Source: Bacteroidales bacterium
GTDB taxonomy: Bacteria > Bacteroidota > Bacteroidia > Bacteroidales > WCHB1-69
Assembly (NCBI GenBank): GCA_017962845.1
Contig: JAGCUN010000002.1
Span: 1-34,943, forward strand
Direction of reading: 5' to 3'
DNA: 34,943 nt
In this document: positions 1-8,770 of the stretch, in pieces
Numbering within the stretch: the first letter of the stretch is position 1
How the letters are laid out: the number at the start of each line of letters is the position of its first letter
Translations under genes and position numbers: made by a program
Notes under the pieces: model-generated
Databases searched by the model: none
The model's input: only the letters and a program-made list of their open reading frames with translations
What the model was told of the DNA's origin: nothing

Positions 1-3000
1 CACCCAGCTATCAATATAATATGAAATTGAAGTAATCCAACCTGCACCGCCAATTTCTGCTGGGGTGTAGATGGATTCAGAGGAATTATAATTATAGCAG
101 CTATTCAAAGGCAATACATTATTTGAACCGTCCATTGTACCCACGGAAATCTCGCCACTCATGCCAGCACCCGCTATCATAATGGTCACTTCGGTACCGG
201 CCTCAATACATGCGCCGTTATCGGTACCCGAGAGAGACACTTCGGGAGCATCGACGGAGATGGTGACACTCTGAGCCACGCCGCATGTGCCATTGGAGGC
301 CGTTACGGTGTAGGTGGTGGTATAACCCGGAGTTACCTCATGGGTATTTTCGGTAGTGGTAGTGCCGTCACTCCACTCATAAGAGACGATGCTGGAGGAT
401 GGGTTCTGGGCCGTAAGCACCACGGGGGAGCTGCCGGCGCAGTAGGCGTTGGAAGAAGCCGTGAGGGTGAAGCTCGGTGCCGAAGCGGGATTGATTTCCA
501 CCGTGCGCACTTCAGACGGGCAGGCATCGGAAGAGAGATCAAGCAGCGTGATACGGGCATAGCCGTTGCCAGTGTGACCTGTTTCATTTGTTCCATCAGG
601 TGCGGGGAAAGCGGTGTTACCCGCAATCGTTTGGGCATCGGTCAGATATAGGGCATTATTCAACAAACAGCCAGAAGGATAATTAGATGCTGTGGAAGAA
701 GTATAGACATAGCCGCTTCCACCGCCTGCGCCACCATCGGGTGTGGACGCACCGCCGCCGTACCAGCCGCCGCCGCCACCGTTAGAGTAGCCTGCGCTCA
801 CGGAGTAGCCGCCAACACCGAAGGAACCATCATAGACGGTACCACCCCAAGACTGGTCAGTAGCTGCTGCACCGCCTGAGGTCTGTGTTCCACCTTGTCC
901 ATAGCGAGATGCGCTATATCCAGAACCAGTACCGCCAGTCAAGCCGCCGCCGTAGCAGGCTGTGGAGCCGTCGCCAGAGACGCCAGTCTCATAGCCGCCG
1001 CCACCACCACCAGCCACTATCACGCGAGAGTAGAGAGAGGTACTGTTCACACGGATGTCGGTAGCGCCACCGCCAGAGGTCATCGTGCGGGAGTTGGATG
1101 AGTAACCCAAACCACCGCCATTGAAGCCGCCGGCCACATTACTGCCGTAACCGCCCTGACCACCGACATACACATTCAGCGTCATACCGGGGCTTACCGT
1201 CATTTCACCGACGGAGTAGCCGCCACGTCCGCCTTCGGTATTACCGGGGGCAGTTCCACCCTGAGCGCCCCACACTTCGAGACGAGCGCGGGAAACACCA
1301 ATGGGAACCGTATAGGTCTGTACAGCACCTGTATATTCAAAATTATAAGTTTCAGTTTCGGCACCTGCCACGCTACGCACATAGTAGGTAATTGAACCAT
1401 TCACAGTGGGGGTATAGGTAGTACCCGTGAACTCAATCTGGCTGAAGTTAGGATCGGTGCTCCACTGATACTGGTAGCCAGGTTCGGGGTTGGTGACCAC
1501 CAATTCGGAGGGTTCGCCAACGCAAGCAGAGCGCACCTCCACCACAGGAGCAGGCATACGCAGTGCGATGATGTTGACGGGGGTCAGTTCGGAGGGGCAC
1601 TGGGCCTGCACATAGCGATAAGCGGTGATACGGGCATGGCCGTCGCCTTCGTGTCCGGTTTCATTTCCACCAGCAGGAGCGGGGAACGAGAGATTTCCAG
1701 CGATAGTTTGTCCATCAGTCAAATAATAGGAAGCGGGCACATTATAACCTGCAGGTGCATAGGAAGCGGTAGCTGCGGTCCACACATAGCCGGAGCCGCC
1801 GGAGCCGCCGTTACAGTCAGACCCTGAATAAGAAGACGGAATGGTTTGAGAGCCGCCGTAGGTGCCACCACCATACCAGCCGCCGCCACCGGCACCACCG
1901 TCGTTGCCTGCACTGGCTCCGATGCCAAAGACCGCACCAGTACCAGCAGCGGTCTGCGTACCCTGATAGCTGTATGCGTTGCCAGCACCGCCGCTTTCAC
2001 CGCCGCCATAGCCGCCTTGGTCGCCGGAGTCTTCTCCGCCACCACCGCCGCCACCGGCCACGATGATACGGTCATAAAGGGTATTGCCATTCAAACGGAT
2101 GTCGGTAGCGCCGCCACCGCCGCATGCCGGTTCACTAGAACCAGAGCCATAGTTGGTGCCACCGCCGTTAAAACCGCCATACGCCAGCGCTGAACTCTCC
2201 TGGCCTTCACCGCCGACATATACGTATATGGTTTCACCGCCATTCACGGGCATATTACCCACGGAGTAACCACCGTTACCACCAACACCGGCGCTGGAGT
2301 TCCCATTGGTCTGTTGGCCGCCGCCCTGTGCGCCCCAAACTTCGAGCTTAAGGTAATCGGTATGGGCGGGGATATTATAGGTCTGTGCAGCTCCTGTATA
2401 GTTGAAATCGGTGGCGGTTGCATCCATATATTCGTCGGTCACTTGCACATAGTAGGTGGTGTTTTCGGTGATAGCGGGAGTTTGGAACACGTTGCCCTCG
2501 CACACCAGGTTCTGTCCGTTAGGATCAGAGTACCAGCGGTATTGGAGATGTTCGCCGCTGAAGGTGGAGGTAGCGGTGAGGGTAGTGGAGTTTCCGCAGA
2601 ACAACTCGGTAACGCCCGTCACAGTGGGGCCGCTTGTGGGCGGGTTGAGGGTGAGGGTGGCGGGAGCCGTAGTGCCGGTGTTGCCGCCCTCATCGTAGAA
2701 GGTACGGGTTACGGTATGGTTACCCGCACCGAGGGTTGCCAACTGGGAAGCGGTAAGCTCGCCCTCGGGGTTGGTGGAACGTGCGGTGGTGATTTCACCG
2801 ACGTGCCATTCATATTCTATAACGCCGCATCCCGAAGCCGGTGCAACGGAGGGGATGATGGCGGTAAGGTCGGAAGCGCACGCCTCGCCGTTGCCGATGC
2901 TACCGGGTGCCACGTTGGTGTTGACCGGCACCTCAACGGTACCTGTTTCGGAACAGCCGCCGGTAGAGGTGGCCGTAACGGTGTAGGTGGTACTGACGGT

Positions 3001-5661
3001 GGGCGACACCGTGACGGAAGCACCACTGCCGGCACCGTTGTTCCACTGGTAGGTATTACCAGTGAGGGCTGAGGTGGCGGAAAGGGTGGCGCTGTTGCCG
3101 AGGCAAAGCTCACCCACTTCGCTGGAAGACGTTGTGATTTCCGGCATGAGGGTGACGGTTTTGCTTTGGCTCATGTTACATCCGCTATAAGTGAAGCTCA
3201 CGGTATAGGTATTGGTGCCTTCCGCGGGGGTTACGGTGTAGGTGTTGCTCGACGCGCTGCCTGCCGTGCCCGTGTAGCTCCAGTTGTAGCTGGGCGACAC
3301 GTTGGAGGAGGCGGTGAGGGTAACCTCAGTACCCTGGTCAACGCAGGAGATGGCAGAGGGGGTAGTGGAGAGCGTGAGGGTAATCGGAGTGAAGTTGGCC
3401 ACGAGGGTACGGTTGGCCTGCGCAACGAAGGTGTAGGAGGCGCTGGTGGAGACCACGCTGCCGTTCTCGGTCCAGTTCACGAACTTGTAGCAGGTGGAGG
3501 GGGTGGCGGTGAGGGTGACGTTGCTACACGCGGTGTGCGTGCCTGCGCCGCTCACGCTACCGCCGGTGCTTGCGTTGGCCGTGATGGTGACAGAACCGGC
3601 AATCGGAGTCTGGTCGCAGATGCCGAAGTGCAGTTGGTTCTTAGAGGTGACCGTCGTGCCCGAAGTAGAAGATATGCTGGTCGGACTGTAGTTCGTACCA
3701 TCACCATAAACATACATGGCCTGACTCAATCCACCATCGATAGGATATACATAAAAATATGTAGTGGATGTATAACTACCTGTATTGTCGTCCATGGCCA
3801 CCAAAAGGTTGCTGACACCGTCATATTCAAATGGGGTGTCAAAATAAATGGTTGTCCAGGTACCGGCAGTCAACGTTACGGAACCCGCGTACAATACTCT
3901 ATTGGCAGTACTTACACTTTCCCAGTCAGTACTGCTGGCGAACTGCGTCTTATTGGTATGCTTCAGATAGATATCGTAGGTTCTGGTCTGTGTACTACCG
4001 CTATTATAGAAAGATATACTGCTGATAGAACCTGCCCCACCAATCTCACAAGGAGTATAAATCTGCTGCGAATAACCATAGTTATAAAAAGATGTGGAGG
4101 GGAGGTAACTATGAGTGCTACTGCCGCCGCCACCGATCACAGCCACATCGGGGCAGATGAGCGGTGAGGTGGTAAAGGTAACACTTCTCCAAGCACTCTC
4201 ATCTCCATTACACACGCTACGTACTCTAAACTGATAGGAGGTGTTGGGGGTAAGGTTCGAAAAAGAGTGTGAAGTACTGGATGTACCGGAGACGAGGCGG
4301 GTCCATGTAGAGGCGGAAGAGAGCTTGTATTCCTCATCGTAGGTACCGCTACCGCCGCTCCAAGACACAGTAGCAGTACGGGCCTGTATGTTGGAGGCCG
4401 TCGGGTTGGACGGGGCTTCACAGGAGCTGGAACTTGCCTCTATACAGAGTTTGAGATTATTCTTGTAACTCATAACAGTTCCACTATAGCTGGTGGGAGA
4501 AGTCGCAACATAGTTGGTTCCATCAGAATATACACGAATAGCTTGACTTGTTGCACTATACACATATTTTGAGGCTGCGGATACATATGATCCTGTATTG
4601 TCATCCACACAGAGCAAGAGATTGCTGGAGCCATCGTATGCGAATGGAGTCGTCAACGGAATAGTAATCCAACCCGAAGAGTATTGGACTGTGCCGCTAT
4701 AGACCAGGTCGGAAGAGGAGATGGACTCCCAATCGGAACTGCCGCTAAAAGATGTCTTACTGGTGTGTTTCAAATAGATATCAAGGTTTCTTCCTGAGGT
4801 CACACTACCGACACTGGAAACATCGAAAGCGATACTTGTGATATTGCCAGCAGATCCGCCCGCAGCAGCGATTTCGCTTGCGGTATATATCTGTTGGGTC
4901 AAAGAATAACAATAATACTCATACGTAGGGAGATAGCTATTGGTAGTTGAAGCTGAACCCACTTCCACACAATCAGAAGAGGAACTGCCGCCACCACTAG
5001 TAGTGATGGTAAAGCGTGTATTCGGACGATATGAACGAAGGTAAGAATTCATACTTGAATTCGGAGAGGTAGCAGACGATGAATAATAACTATCCGAATA
5101 GTAATTAATAGTCATCGCACTTGAAGTGGTAGTACCATAAAACGTGTACGAACTACCATTATAAGAACCTGACTGGTCCACAATTGCTACTATCAAATTG
5201 CCACTTCCTGAATAATTATACGGTGTCTGTAACTGGAAATCATTCCATCCTTGAGAACAATTCAAATTTCCACTATAAACTAGTGTAAAACCACTTGTCA
5301 CATAATCAGTCGTGCTAGAGAAATAGGACTTGCTGTTAGTAGCCATATATATCTGAACATTATTCTTGACTGTTGAAGCAGAACTATAGGAATATTGAAA
5401 ACCTATAGATGTGATAGTACCTGGTTGAAGTTCACTTGAAGTGTAAATAATCTGATTCCACGTATAATTATAATAATTGTTGACGGGAATGTGATTATAA
5501 GTAGTTGTTCCAGTACCTATGGTTACTGTGGTTTGTGCCCTTGTGCCTGCTGGTATCAGGGCGCAGAGGGCGATGGTGAACAGCATCACGCATTTCCCGA
5601 GGAGGGAGGCGGTGCGGTTTCCGGATTTGTTAGCTTGTGAAAGGGTAGAAGATGCTTTCAT
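1..5661 (-). CDS. Giant secreted multidomain adhesin-like protein, C-terminus outside the window
   Basis: A single uninterrupted frame runs from ATG at 5661 to the window edge, giving 1887 residues with no stop; several points along it were checked to be in phase. Residues 1-43 are a signal peptide ending in a short AxA-like site before TTVTIG. Three copies of a ~150-170-residue Ser/Thr/Tyr-rich beta module follow (about 45-215, 230-407 and 504-687), marked by IYTxxEI, then ITSIxF, IYLKHT and DDNTGSY. A fibronectin type III domain lies at about 410-502, an InlB-like repeat at 687-757 and Ig/PKD-like domains at 758-1085. Two glycine-rich domains of the ALK/PF12810 type occupy 1086-1344 and 1440-1704, each with EVWGAQGG, GGGATDIR and IVAGGGGGG. 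A fourth beta module starts near 1835. The role is inferred to be cell-surface adhesion or matrix. Export by T9SS is plausible, but the C-terminal domain that would show it is not in the window. Confidence 0.9.
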   Translation of the reverse strand, partial: MKASSTLSQANKSGNRTASLLGKCVMLFTIALCALIPAGTRAQTTVTIGTGTTTYNHIPVNNYYNYTWNQIIYTSSELQPGTITSIGFQYSYSSASTVKNNVQIYMATNSKSYFSSTTDYVTSGFTLVYSGNLNCSQGWNDFQLQTPYNYSGSGNLIVAIVDQSGSYNGSSYTFYGTTTSSAMTINYYSDSYYSSSATSPNSSMNSYLRSYRPNTRFTITTSGGGSSSSDCVEVGSASTTNSYLPTYEYYCYSLTQQIYTASEIAAAGGSAGNITSIAFDVSSVGSVTSGRNLDIYLKHTSKTSFSGSSDWESISSSDLVYSGTVQYSSGWITIPLTTPFAYDGSSNLLLCVDDNTGSYVSAASKYVYSATSQAIRVYSDGTNYVATSPTSYSGTVMSYKNNLKLCIEASSSSCEAPSNPTASNIQARTATVSWSGGSGTYDEEYKLSSASTWTRLVSGTSSTSHSFSNLTPNTSYQFRVRSVCNGDESAWRSVTFTTSPLICPDVAVIGGGGSSTHSYLPSTSFYNYGYSQQIYTPCEIGGAGSISSISFYNSGSTQTRTYDIYLKHTNKTQFASSTDWESVSTANRVLYAGSVTLTAGTWTTIYFDTPFEYDGVSNLLVAMDDNTGSYTSTTYFYVYPIDGGLSQAMYVYGDGTNYSPTSISSTSGTTVTSKNQLHFGICDQTPIAGSVTITANASTGGSVSGAGTHTACSNVTLTATPSTCYKFVNWTENGSVVSTSASYTFVAQANRTLVANFTPITLTLSTTPSAISCVDQGTEVTLTASSNVSPSYNWSYTGTAGSASSNTYTVTPAEGTNTYTVSFTYSGCNMSQSKTVTLMPEITTSSSEVGELCLGNSATLSATSALTGNTYQWNNGAGSGASVTVSPTVSTTYTVTATSTGGCSETGTVEVPVNTNVAPGSIGNGEACASDLTAIIPSVAPASGCGVIEYEWHVGEITTARSTNPEGELTASQLATLGAGNHTVTRTFYDEGGNTGTTAPATLTLNPPTSGPTVTGVTELFCGNSTTLTATSTFSGEHLQYRWYSDPNGQNLVCEGNVFQTPAITENTTYYVQVTDEYMDATATDFNYTGAAQTYNIPAHTDYLKLEVWGAQGGGQQTNGNSSAGVGGNGGYSVGNMPVNGGETIYVYVGGEGQESSALAYGGFNGGGTNYGSGSSEPACGGGGATDIRLNGNTLYDRIIVAGGGGGGGEDSGDQGGYGGGESGGAGNAYSYQGTQTAAGTGAVFGIGASAGNDGGAGGGGWYGGGTYGGSQTIPSSYSGSDCNGGSGGSGYVWTAATASYAPAGYNVPASYYLTDGQTIAGNLSFPAPAGGNETGHEGDGHARITAYRYVQAQCPSELTPVNIIALRMPAPVVEVRSACVGEPSELVVTNPEPGYQYQWSTDPNFSQIEFTGTTYTPTVNGSITYYVRSVAGAETETYNFEYTGAVQTYTVPIGVSRARLEVWGAQGGTAPGNTEGGRGGYSVGEMTVSPGMTLNVYVGGQGGYGSNVAGGFNGGGLGYSSNSRTMTSGGGATDIRVNSTSLYSRVIVAGGGGGGYETGVSGDGSTACYGGGLTGGTGSGYSASRYGQGGTQTSGGAAATDQSWGGTVYDGSFGVGGYSVSAGYSNGGGGGWYGGGASTPDGGAGGGSGYVYTSSTASNYPSGCLLNNALYLTDAQTIAGNTAFPAPDGTNETGHTGNGYARITLLDLSSDACPSEVRTVEINPASAPSFTLTASSNAYCAGSSPVVLTAQNPSSSIVSYEWSDGTTTTENTHEVTPGYTTTYTVTASNGTCGVAQSVTISVDAPEVSLSGTDNGACIEAGTEVTIMIAGAGMSGEISVGTMDGSNNVLPLNSCYNYNSSESIYTPAEIGGAGWITSISYYIDSWV

Positions 5662-5777
5662 AAATATTAAAATTTTAATTACTAATTATCTATATGATGA
5701 GGATATTATATACTTTTACTATAATGTTTTTGTAATGTTACTTTTCGTCTGAATACTTCTTAAAAAAGATATCAACC

Positions 5778-5879
5778 GTGGCATGTCAGCAAGGGCGCAT
5801 TTTCAAGAGCAATCAACAGCGAATTGTGAATAATTTGGAAGATTTTGGAGCACATTTTGCCCTTGTTCTAGCATGGCAC
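5778..5879. repeat. Possible short inverted-repeat element in the 5662-6015 spacer
   Basis: The spacer upstream of the giant gene has no convincing gene. It holds a 102-bp stretch whose ends resemble each other in inverted orientation: GTGGCATG at 5778-5785 against CATGGCAC at 5872-5879, and CAAGGGC at 5790-5796 against GCCCTTG at 5859-5865. The match is imperfect and could be a decayed miniature element or chance. No TAnnTTTG box was found for the minus-strand gene in this spacer. Confidence 0.25.
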
Positions 5880-6014
5880 ACAAAGAACCTAACGTTCCAA
5901 TAAACGGACAATCAAGAATTTAGAAATCATCTAATCCTTTTCCATCCAAATACTAAAAACGGCTGCAATTTAATAAAAAATCTTATATATTCAATAAATG
6001 TTGATTTTTTTTTT

Positions 6015-6157
6015 GGGGGGAGGAAAGGAGGAAAGGAGGAAAAGATGAAAGGATGAAAGGTTGAAAAGAGGAAAGGAGGAAAAGAGGAAAGGAGGAAAAG
6101 AGGAAAGGAGGAAAAGATGAAAGGAGGAAAAGATGGAAGGATGAGGGGATGGGAAAA
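6015..6157. repeat. Purine-only low-complexity tract upstream of truB
   Basis: About 140 bases are almost entirely A and G on the plus strand, broken only by scattered T. They are built from reiterated GGAGGAAA and GAGGAAA units with ATGAAAGG variants, and are preceded by a T10 run and a G6 run at 6006-6021. The tract runs into the truB promoter, so the -33 region of that promoter lies in or next to it. The units are mirror-symmetric (for example AAAGGAGGAAA), a composition that can form triplex DNA and is prone to slippage. Confidence 0.85.
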
Positions 6158-6162
6158 AGTTG

Positions 6163-6170
6163 TAACTTTG
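6163..6170 (+). promoter_or_regulatory. Bacteroidota -7 promoter box for truB
   Basis: TAACTTTG matches the phylum consensus TAnnTTTG. The predicted start of transcription is near 6177, which rules out the upstream in-frame ATG at 6117 as the truB start. Confidence 0.65.
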
Positions 6171-6197
6171 CAGCCGATTTTAATGACGATAGGCAGC

Positions 6198-6911
6198 ATG
6201 AAGATTATCCACTCCGCTAGGTTCACCATCGACGAAAATATTTACCAGCAAGAAGACAACGTGTTGGTGTTTGACAAGCCTTACCAGTGCACCTCGTTCG
6301 ACCTTGTGTCGAAGGTGAAATGGGGCATGAAGCACCGATTCGGCAAGAAGGTGAAGGTGGGGCACGCCGGCACCCTCGACCCGCTGGCGACGGGCGTAAT
6401 GATCATCTGCACAGGCAAATGCACCAAGCAGATCGAGCAGTTCCAGTCGCGGGAGAAGGAGTACACCGGCACGATACGGCTGGGCGAGACCACCCCGAGC
6501 TACGACATGGAGAAGGAGGTGGACGGCCGCTATCCCACAGAGCATATCACAGAGGAGATGGTGCGGGCGGCGGCGGCCTCGTTCATCGGTGAACAGCAGC
6601 AGGTGCCCCCGCAGTTCTCGGCCATCCGCATCGCCGGCCGAAGGGCGTTCTCCTACGCTCGGCAGGGCGAGGATGTGGAGATCACCCCGCGCACCATCAC
6701 CATCTCGGAGTTTGAAATCACCCGCTGCGAGCTGCCCGATGTGGATTTCAGAATCGTCTGTTCCAAAGGAACTTACATCCGTTCCATCGCCCGCGACTTC
6801 GGTCTGGCCCTGGAGAGCGGCGCGCACCTCTCGGCCTTGCGACGCACCCGTGTCGGCGACTTCCGCGTGGAGGACGCCATCACCCCTACCCTACTCCCCA
6901 CCACAGAATAA
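6198..6911 (+). CDS. truB: tRNA pseudouridine(55) synthase TruB
   Basis: Converts U55 of the tRNA T-loop to pseudouridine in the cytosol. The 237-residue chain has the LVFDKP opening motif, the catalytic motif GHAGTLDPLATG (nucleophile Asp at about residue 61), and the YTGTIRLGETTPSYD and KGTYIRSIARD motifs of the family. Length is normal for a TruB without a C-terminal PUA domain. The frame is open back to 6117, but the -7 box at 6163-6170 lies inside that extension, so the start must be ATG 6183 or ATG 6198; 6198 is preferred because it leaves a ~20-nt leader. anmK follows 25 bp downstream, probably in the same transcript. Confidence 0.96.
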   Translation: MKIIHSARFTIDENIYQQEDNVLVFDKPYQCTSFDLVSKVKWGMKHRFGKKVKVGHAGTLDPLATGVMIICTGKCTKQIEQFQSREKEYTGTIRLGETTPSYDMEKEVDGRYPTEHITEEMVRAAAASFIGEQQQVPPQFSAIRIAGRRAFSYARQGEDVEITPRTITISEFEITRCELPDVDFRIVCSKGTYIRSIARDFGLALESGAHLSALRRTRVGDFRVEDAITPTLLPTTE

Positions 6912-6936
6912 TCACCTCGAAAACAAATCCTCCCTT

Positions 6937-8010
6937 ATGAATAACATTCTCTCCCCCTCCCCCATCGGTCTCGGCCTCATGTCGGGCACCTCATTAGACG
7001 GTTTGGACATGGCCTTATGCCAGTTCTTTTATGAAAACAGTCGATGGAGATACAAAATAATCAGTTGTAAAACAACCAATTACAACGAGCCATTCCGCGA
7101 AAGACTGAAAGAGGCCGACACGTTGGACGGTCTTGGTTTGGTGGAGTTGAACCGCGACTTTGCAGCGCACATCGGCGGGCAGGTGAACGCATTATTGCAG
7201 GAGGTGGGCGTACGGCCCGACTTTATCGCGTCGCACGGGCAGACGGTGTTTCACCAGCCGCAGCGGGCCCTCACGTTGCAGATCGGCAGCGGGGCGGTGA
7301 TTGCGGCGGTGACAGGCATTCCGACGGTTTGCGACTTCCGCACGACGGATGTGGCGTTGGGCGGTCAGGGCGCGCCGCTGGTGCCGATTGGCGACCAACT
7401 GCTGTTTGGCGGCTATGCGGCCTGTCTGAATTTGGGCGGTTTCTGCAACATCTCGTTCGACAGCGGCGGCCGGCGGGTGGCGTTCGACATCGCGCCGTGC
7501 AACATGCTGCTGAACACGCTGGCGGCGCGCCTCGGCAGGCCGTACGACCCGAACGGCATCTATGCGCGCGATGGCTACCTGGTGGATGCGCTGACGGACG
7601 CGCTCAACGCGCTGCCCTATTACGCACAGGGCGGGGCGAAATCGCTCGGCAAGGAGTGGTTCGACCGCGAGGTGGTGCCGTTGCTCGACCGGGAGGGGGC
7701 GATGCCGCAGGACCTGCTCCGCACCTCGGTGGAGCACATCGCCGTACAGATTGGCAGAATACTGAATGTCAATAACATACAATCGGTGTTGGTGACGGGC
7801 GGCGGGGCAAAAAACAGCTACCTGATGGACCGTATACGCTGGCACGCGCCGAACACGATGGTGGTGATTCCCGACGAGGCGACAGTGGATTTCAAGGAGG
7901 CGATCATCTTCGCCTTTTTGGGGCTGTTGCGGTTGCGTGGCGAGTGCAACTGTCTGGCGGATGTGACGGGGGCGGCACGCGACAACATTGGCGGCGCGGT
8001 ATATCTATGA
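6937..8010 (+). CDS. anmK: Anhydro-N-acetylmuramic acid kinase AnmK
   Basis: Phosphorylates and opens 1,6-anhydro-MurNAc, giving MurNAc-6-phosphate during peptidoglycan recycling. The 357-residue protein has the family signature GLMSGTSLDGLD at the N-terminus, ASHGQT, GQGAPLVPIGD, NLGGFCNIS and the VTGGGAKN nucleotide-binding motif, and it has the usual family length. The frame stays open far upstream through truB, but family alignment places the start at MNNILSPSPIG (ATG 6937). It lies 25 bp after truB. Three hairpins and a terminator follow at once. Confidence 0.95.
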   Translation: MNNILSPSPIGLGLMSGTSLDGLDMALCQFFYENSRWRYKIISCKTTNYNEPFRERLKEADTLDGLGLVELNRDFAAHIGGQVNALLQEVGVRPDFIASHGQTVFHQPQRALTLQIGSGAVIAAVTGIPTVCDFRTTDVALGGQGAPLVPIGDQLLFGGYAACLNLGGFCNISFDSGGRRVAFDIAPCNMLLNTLAARLGRPYDPNGIYARDGYLVDALTDALNALPYYAQGGAKSLGKEWFDREVVPLLDREGAMPQDLLRTSVEHIAVQIGRILNVNNIQSVLVTGGGAKNSYLMDRIRWHAPNTMVVIPDEATVDFKEAIIFAFLGLLRLRGECNCLADVTGAARDNIGGAVYL

Positions 8011-8012
8011 CT

Positions 8013-8062
8013 GCACCCCTAATGGGGTGCGCTTACCTATGACGACACCCCTGACGGGGTGT
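8013..8062. repeat. Two tandem CACCCC/GGGGTG hairpins
   Basis: Two perfect 7-bp stems follow the anmK stop. The first is GCACCCC-taat-GGGGTGC at 8013-8030 and the second ACACCCC-tgac-GGGGTGT at 8045-8062. Neither has a T run. A third relative forms the terminator just downstream, so this is a cluster of one hairpin family. Confidence 0.85.
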
Positions 8063-8074
8063 CTAACCCAAGAC

Positions 8075-8097
8075 AGCACCCCTTGGGGTGCTTTTTT
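8075..8097 (+). terminator. Rho-independent terminator of truB-anmK
   Basis: An 8-bp stem AGCACCCC/GGGGTGCT with a TT loop at 8075-8092 is followed by a run of six T. It is the third member of the hairpin cluster and the only one with a T tail. Confidence 0.85.
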
Positions 8098-8111
8098 CGT
8101 TTTACAATCTG

Positions 8112-8139
8112 CAATTCAAAAAAAAATTGTATTTTTGCA
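8112..8139 (+). promoter_or_regulatory. hicAB promoter within a 28-bp direct repeat, copy 1
   Basis: These 28 bases recur exactly at 8771-8798. They contain an inverted repeat CAATT/AATTG around an A run, then a TATTTTTG box (8130-8137) matching TAnnTTTG. hicA begins 18 bp further on. The inverted repeat next to the -7 box could be an operator, plausibly for HicB. Confidence 0.65.
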
Positions 8140-8157
8140 ACTGAAATTTAGTTACAG

Positions 8158-8415
8158 ATGAGCAAGAAGGAAAAACTAATCAAAAAACTACAATCACTTC
8201 CCAAAGATTTCACATACGCGGAATTAGAATCACTATTATCTCAGTTGGGATTTGTGATAGACAACAAGGGCAAAACATCCGGTTCTCGAATTCGTTTTTA
8301 TAACAAAGAACTGAAAGTACAATACTTAGCCCACAAACCACATCCAACAAAAGTAATAAAAGAGATTGCATTAAAAGACATCCTATCATTTTTAGAAAAC
8401 AACAATTTAATATAA
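8158..8415 (+). CDS. hicA: HicA-family toxin of a type II toxin-antitoxin pair
   Basis: An 85-residue protein of the HicA mRNA-interferase fold (dsRBD-like). It is recognised by the KLLxSLPKDFTYAEL-type N-terminus, the GKTSGSRIRF strand and the YLAHKPHP motif (His59, His62), followed by the typical ending IALKDILSFLE. At the position of the canonical catalytic GSH motif this protein has GSR; the downstream HxPHP motif is kept, as I recall for this subgroup. The stop overlaps the hicB start (TAATG), so the two are translationally coupled, toxin first, as is usual for hicAB. Confidence 0.85.
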   Translation: MSKKEKLIKKLQSLPKDFTYAELESLLSQLGFVIDNKGKTSGSRIRFYNKELKVQYLAHKPHPTKVIKEIALKDILSFLENNNLI

Positions 8416-8750
8416 TGGAAACACTGAATTACAAGGGATTTATCGGCAGCATAGAGGCCGACCTCAGCGACAACACGCTGTATGGGAAAGTGCTTGGTTT
8501 AGACAAGAGCACCCTTATCACCTACGAAGGGTCTACGCTTACAGAGCTGCAGGAAGACTTTCGCAACGCTGTGGATGACTACATCATCCATTGCAAAGAG
8601 AACGGAATTCCATTACATAAGTCGTACAGCGGCAGTTTCAATGTGCGCATTCCTGCTGAACTTCATGCGAAAATCGCCCTTACAGCACAATCCTCTGGCA
8701 TGTCTCTCAATGCCTATATCCGAAAAATTCTTTCGGCGGCTGTGTTATAA
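8415..8750 (+). CDS. hicB: HicB-family antitoxin
   Basis: A 111-residue partner of HicA. Residues 1-60 form the HicB fold (LNYKGFIGSIEAD, LYGKVLGL, ITYEGSTLTELQEDF) that binds and neutralises HicA. Residues 75-108 form a ribbon-helix-helix DNA-binding domain (GSFNVRIPAELHAKIA, SGMSLNAYI). It overlaps hicA by one base. The RHH domain suggests autoregulation, and repeat copies with inverted-repeat cores lie on both sides of the pair. Confidence 0.88.
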   Translation: METLNYKGFIGSIEADLSDNTLYGKVLGLDKSTLITYEGSTLTELQEDFRNAVDDYIIHCKENGIPLHKSYSGSFNVRIPAELHAKIALTAQSSGMSLNAYIRKILSAAVL

Positions 8751-8770
8751 CGCGAAATAAAACCGCCATT

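Noticed and set aside
2314..4167. Plus-strand open frames of 252 and 333 codons
   Set aside because: Antisense to the giant adhesin; low-complexity Gly/Val/Ala sequence with no start signal or domain.
5519..5752. 77-codon plus-strand frame
   Set aside because: Antisense to the signal peptide of the giant adhesin and running into AT-rich spacer.
6015..6157. Tandem GGAGGAAA units as a CRISPR array
   Set aside because: No unique spacers and no repeats of 23-40 bp; the pattern is simple-sequence DNA.
5927..6229. 100-codon minus-strand frame of Pro/Phe/Ser repeats
   Set aside because: It is the translation of the purine tract and overlaps the truB promoter; low complexity only.
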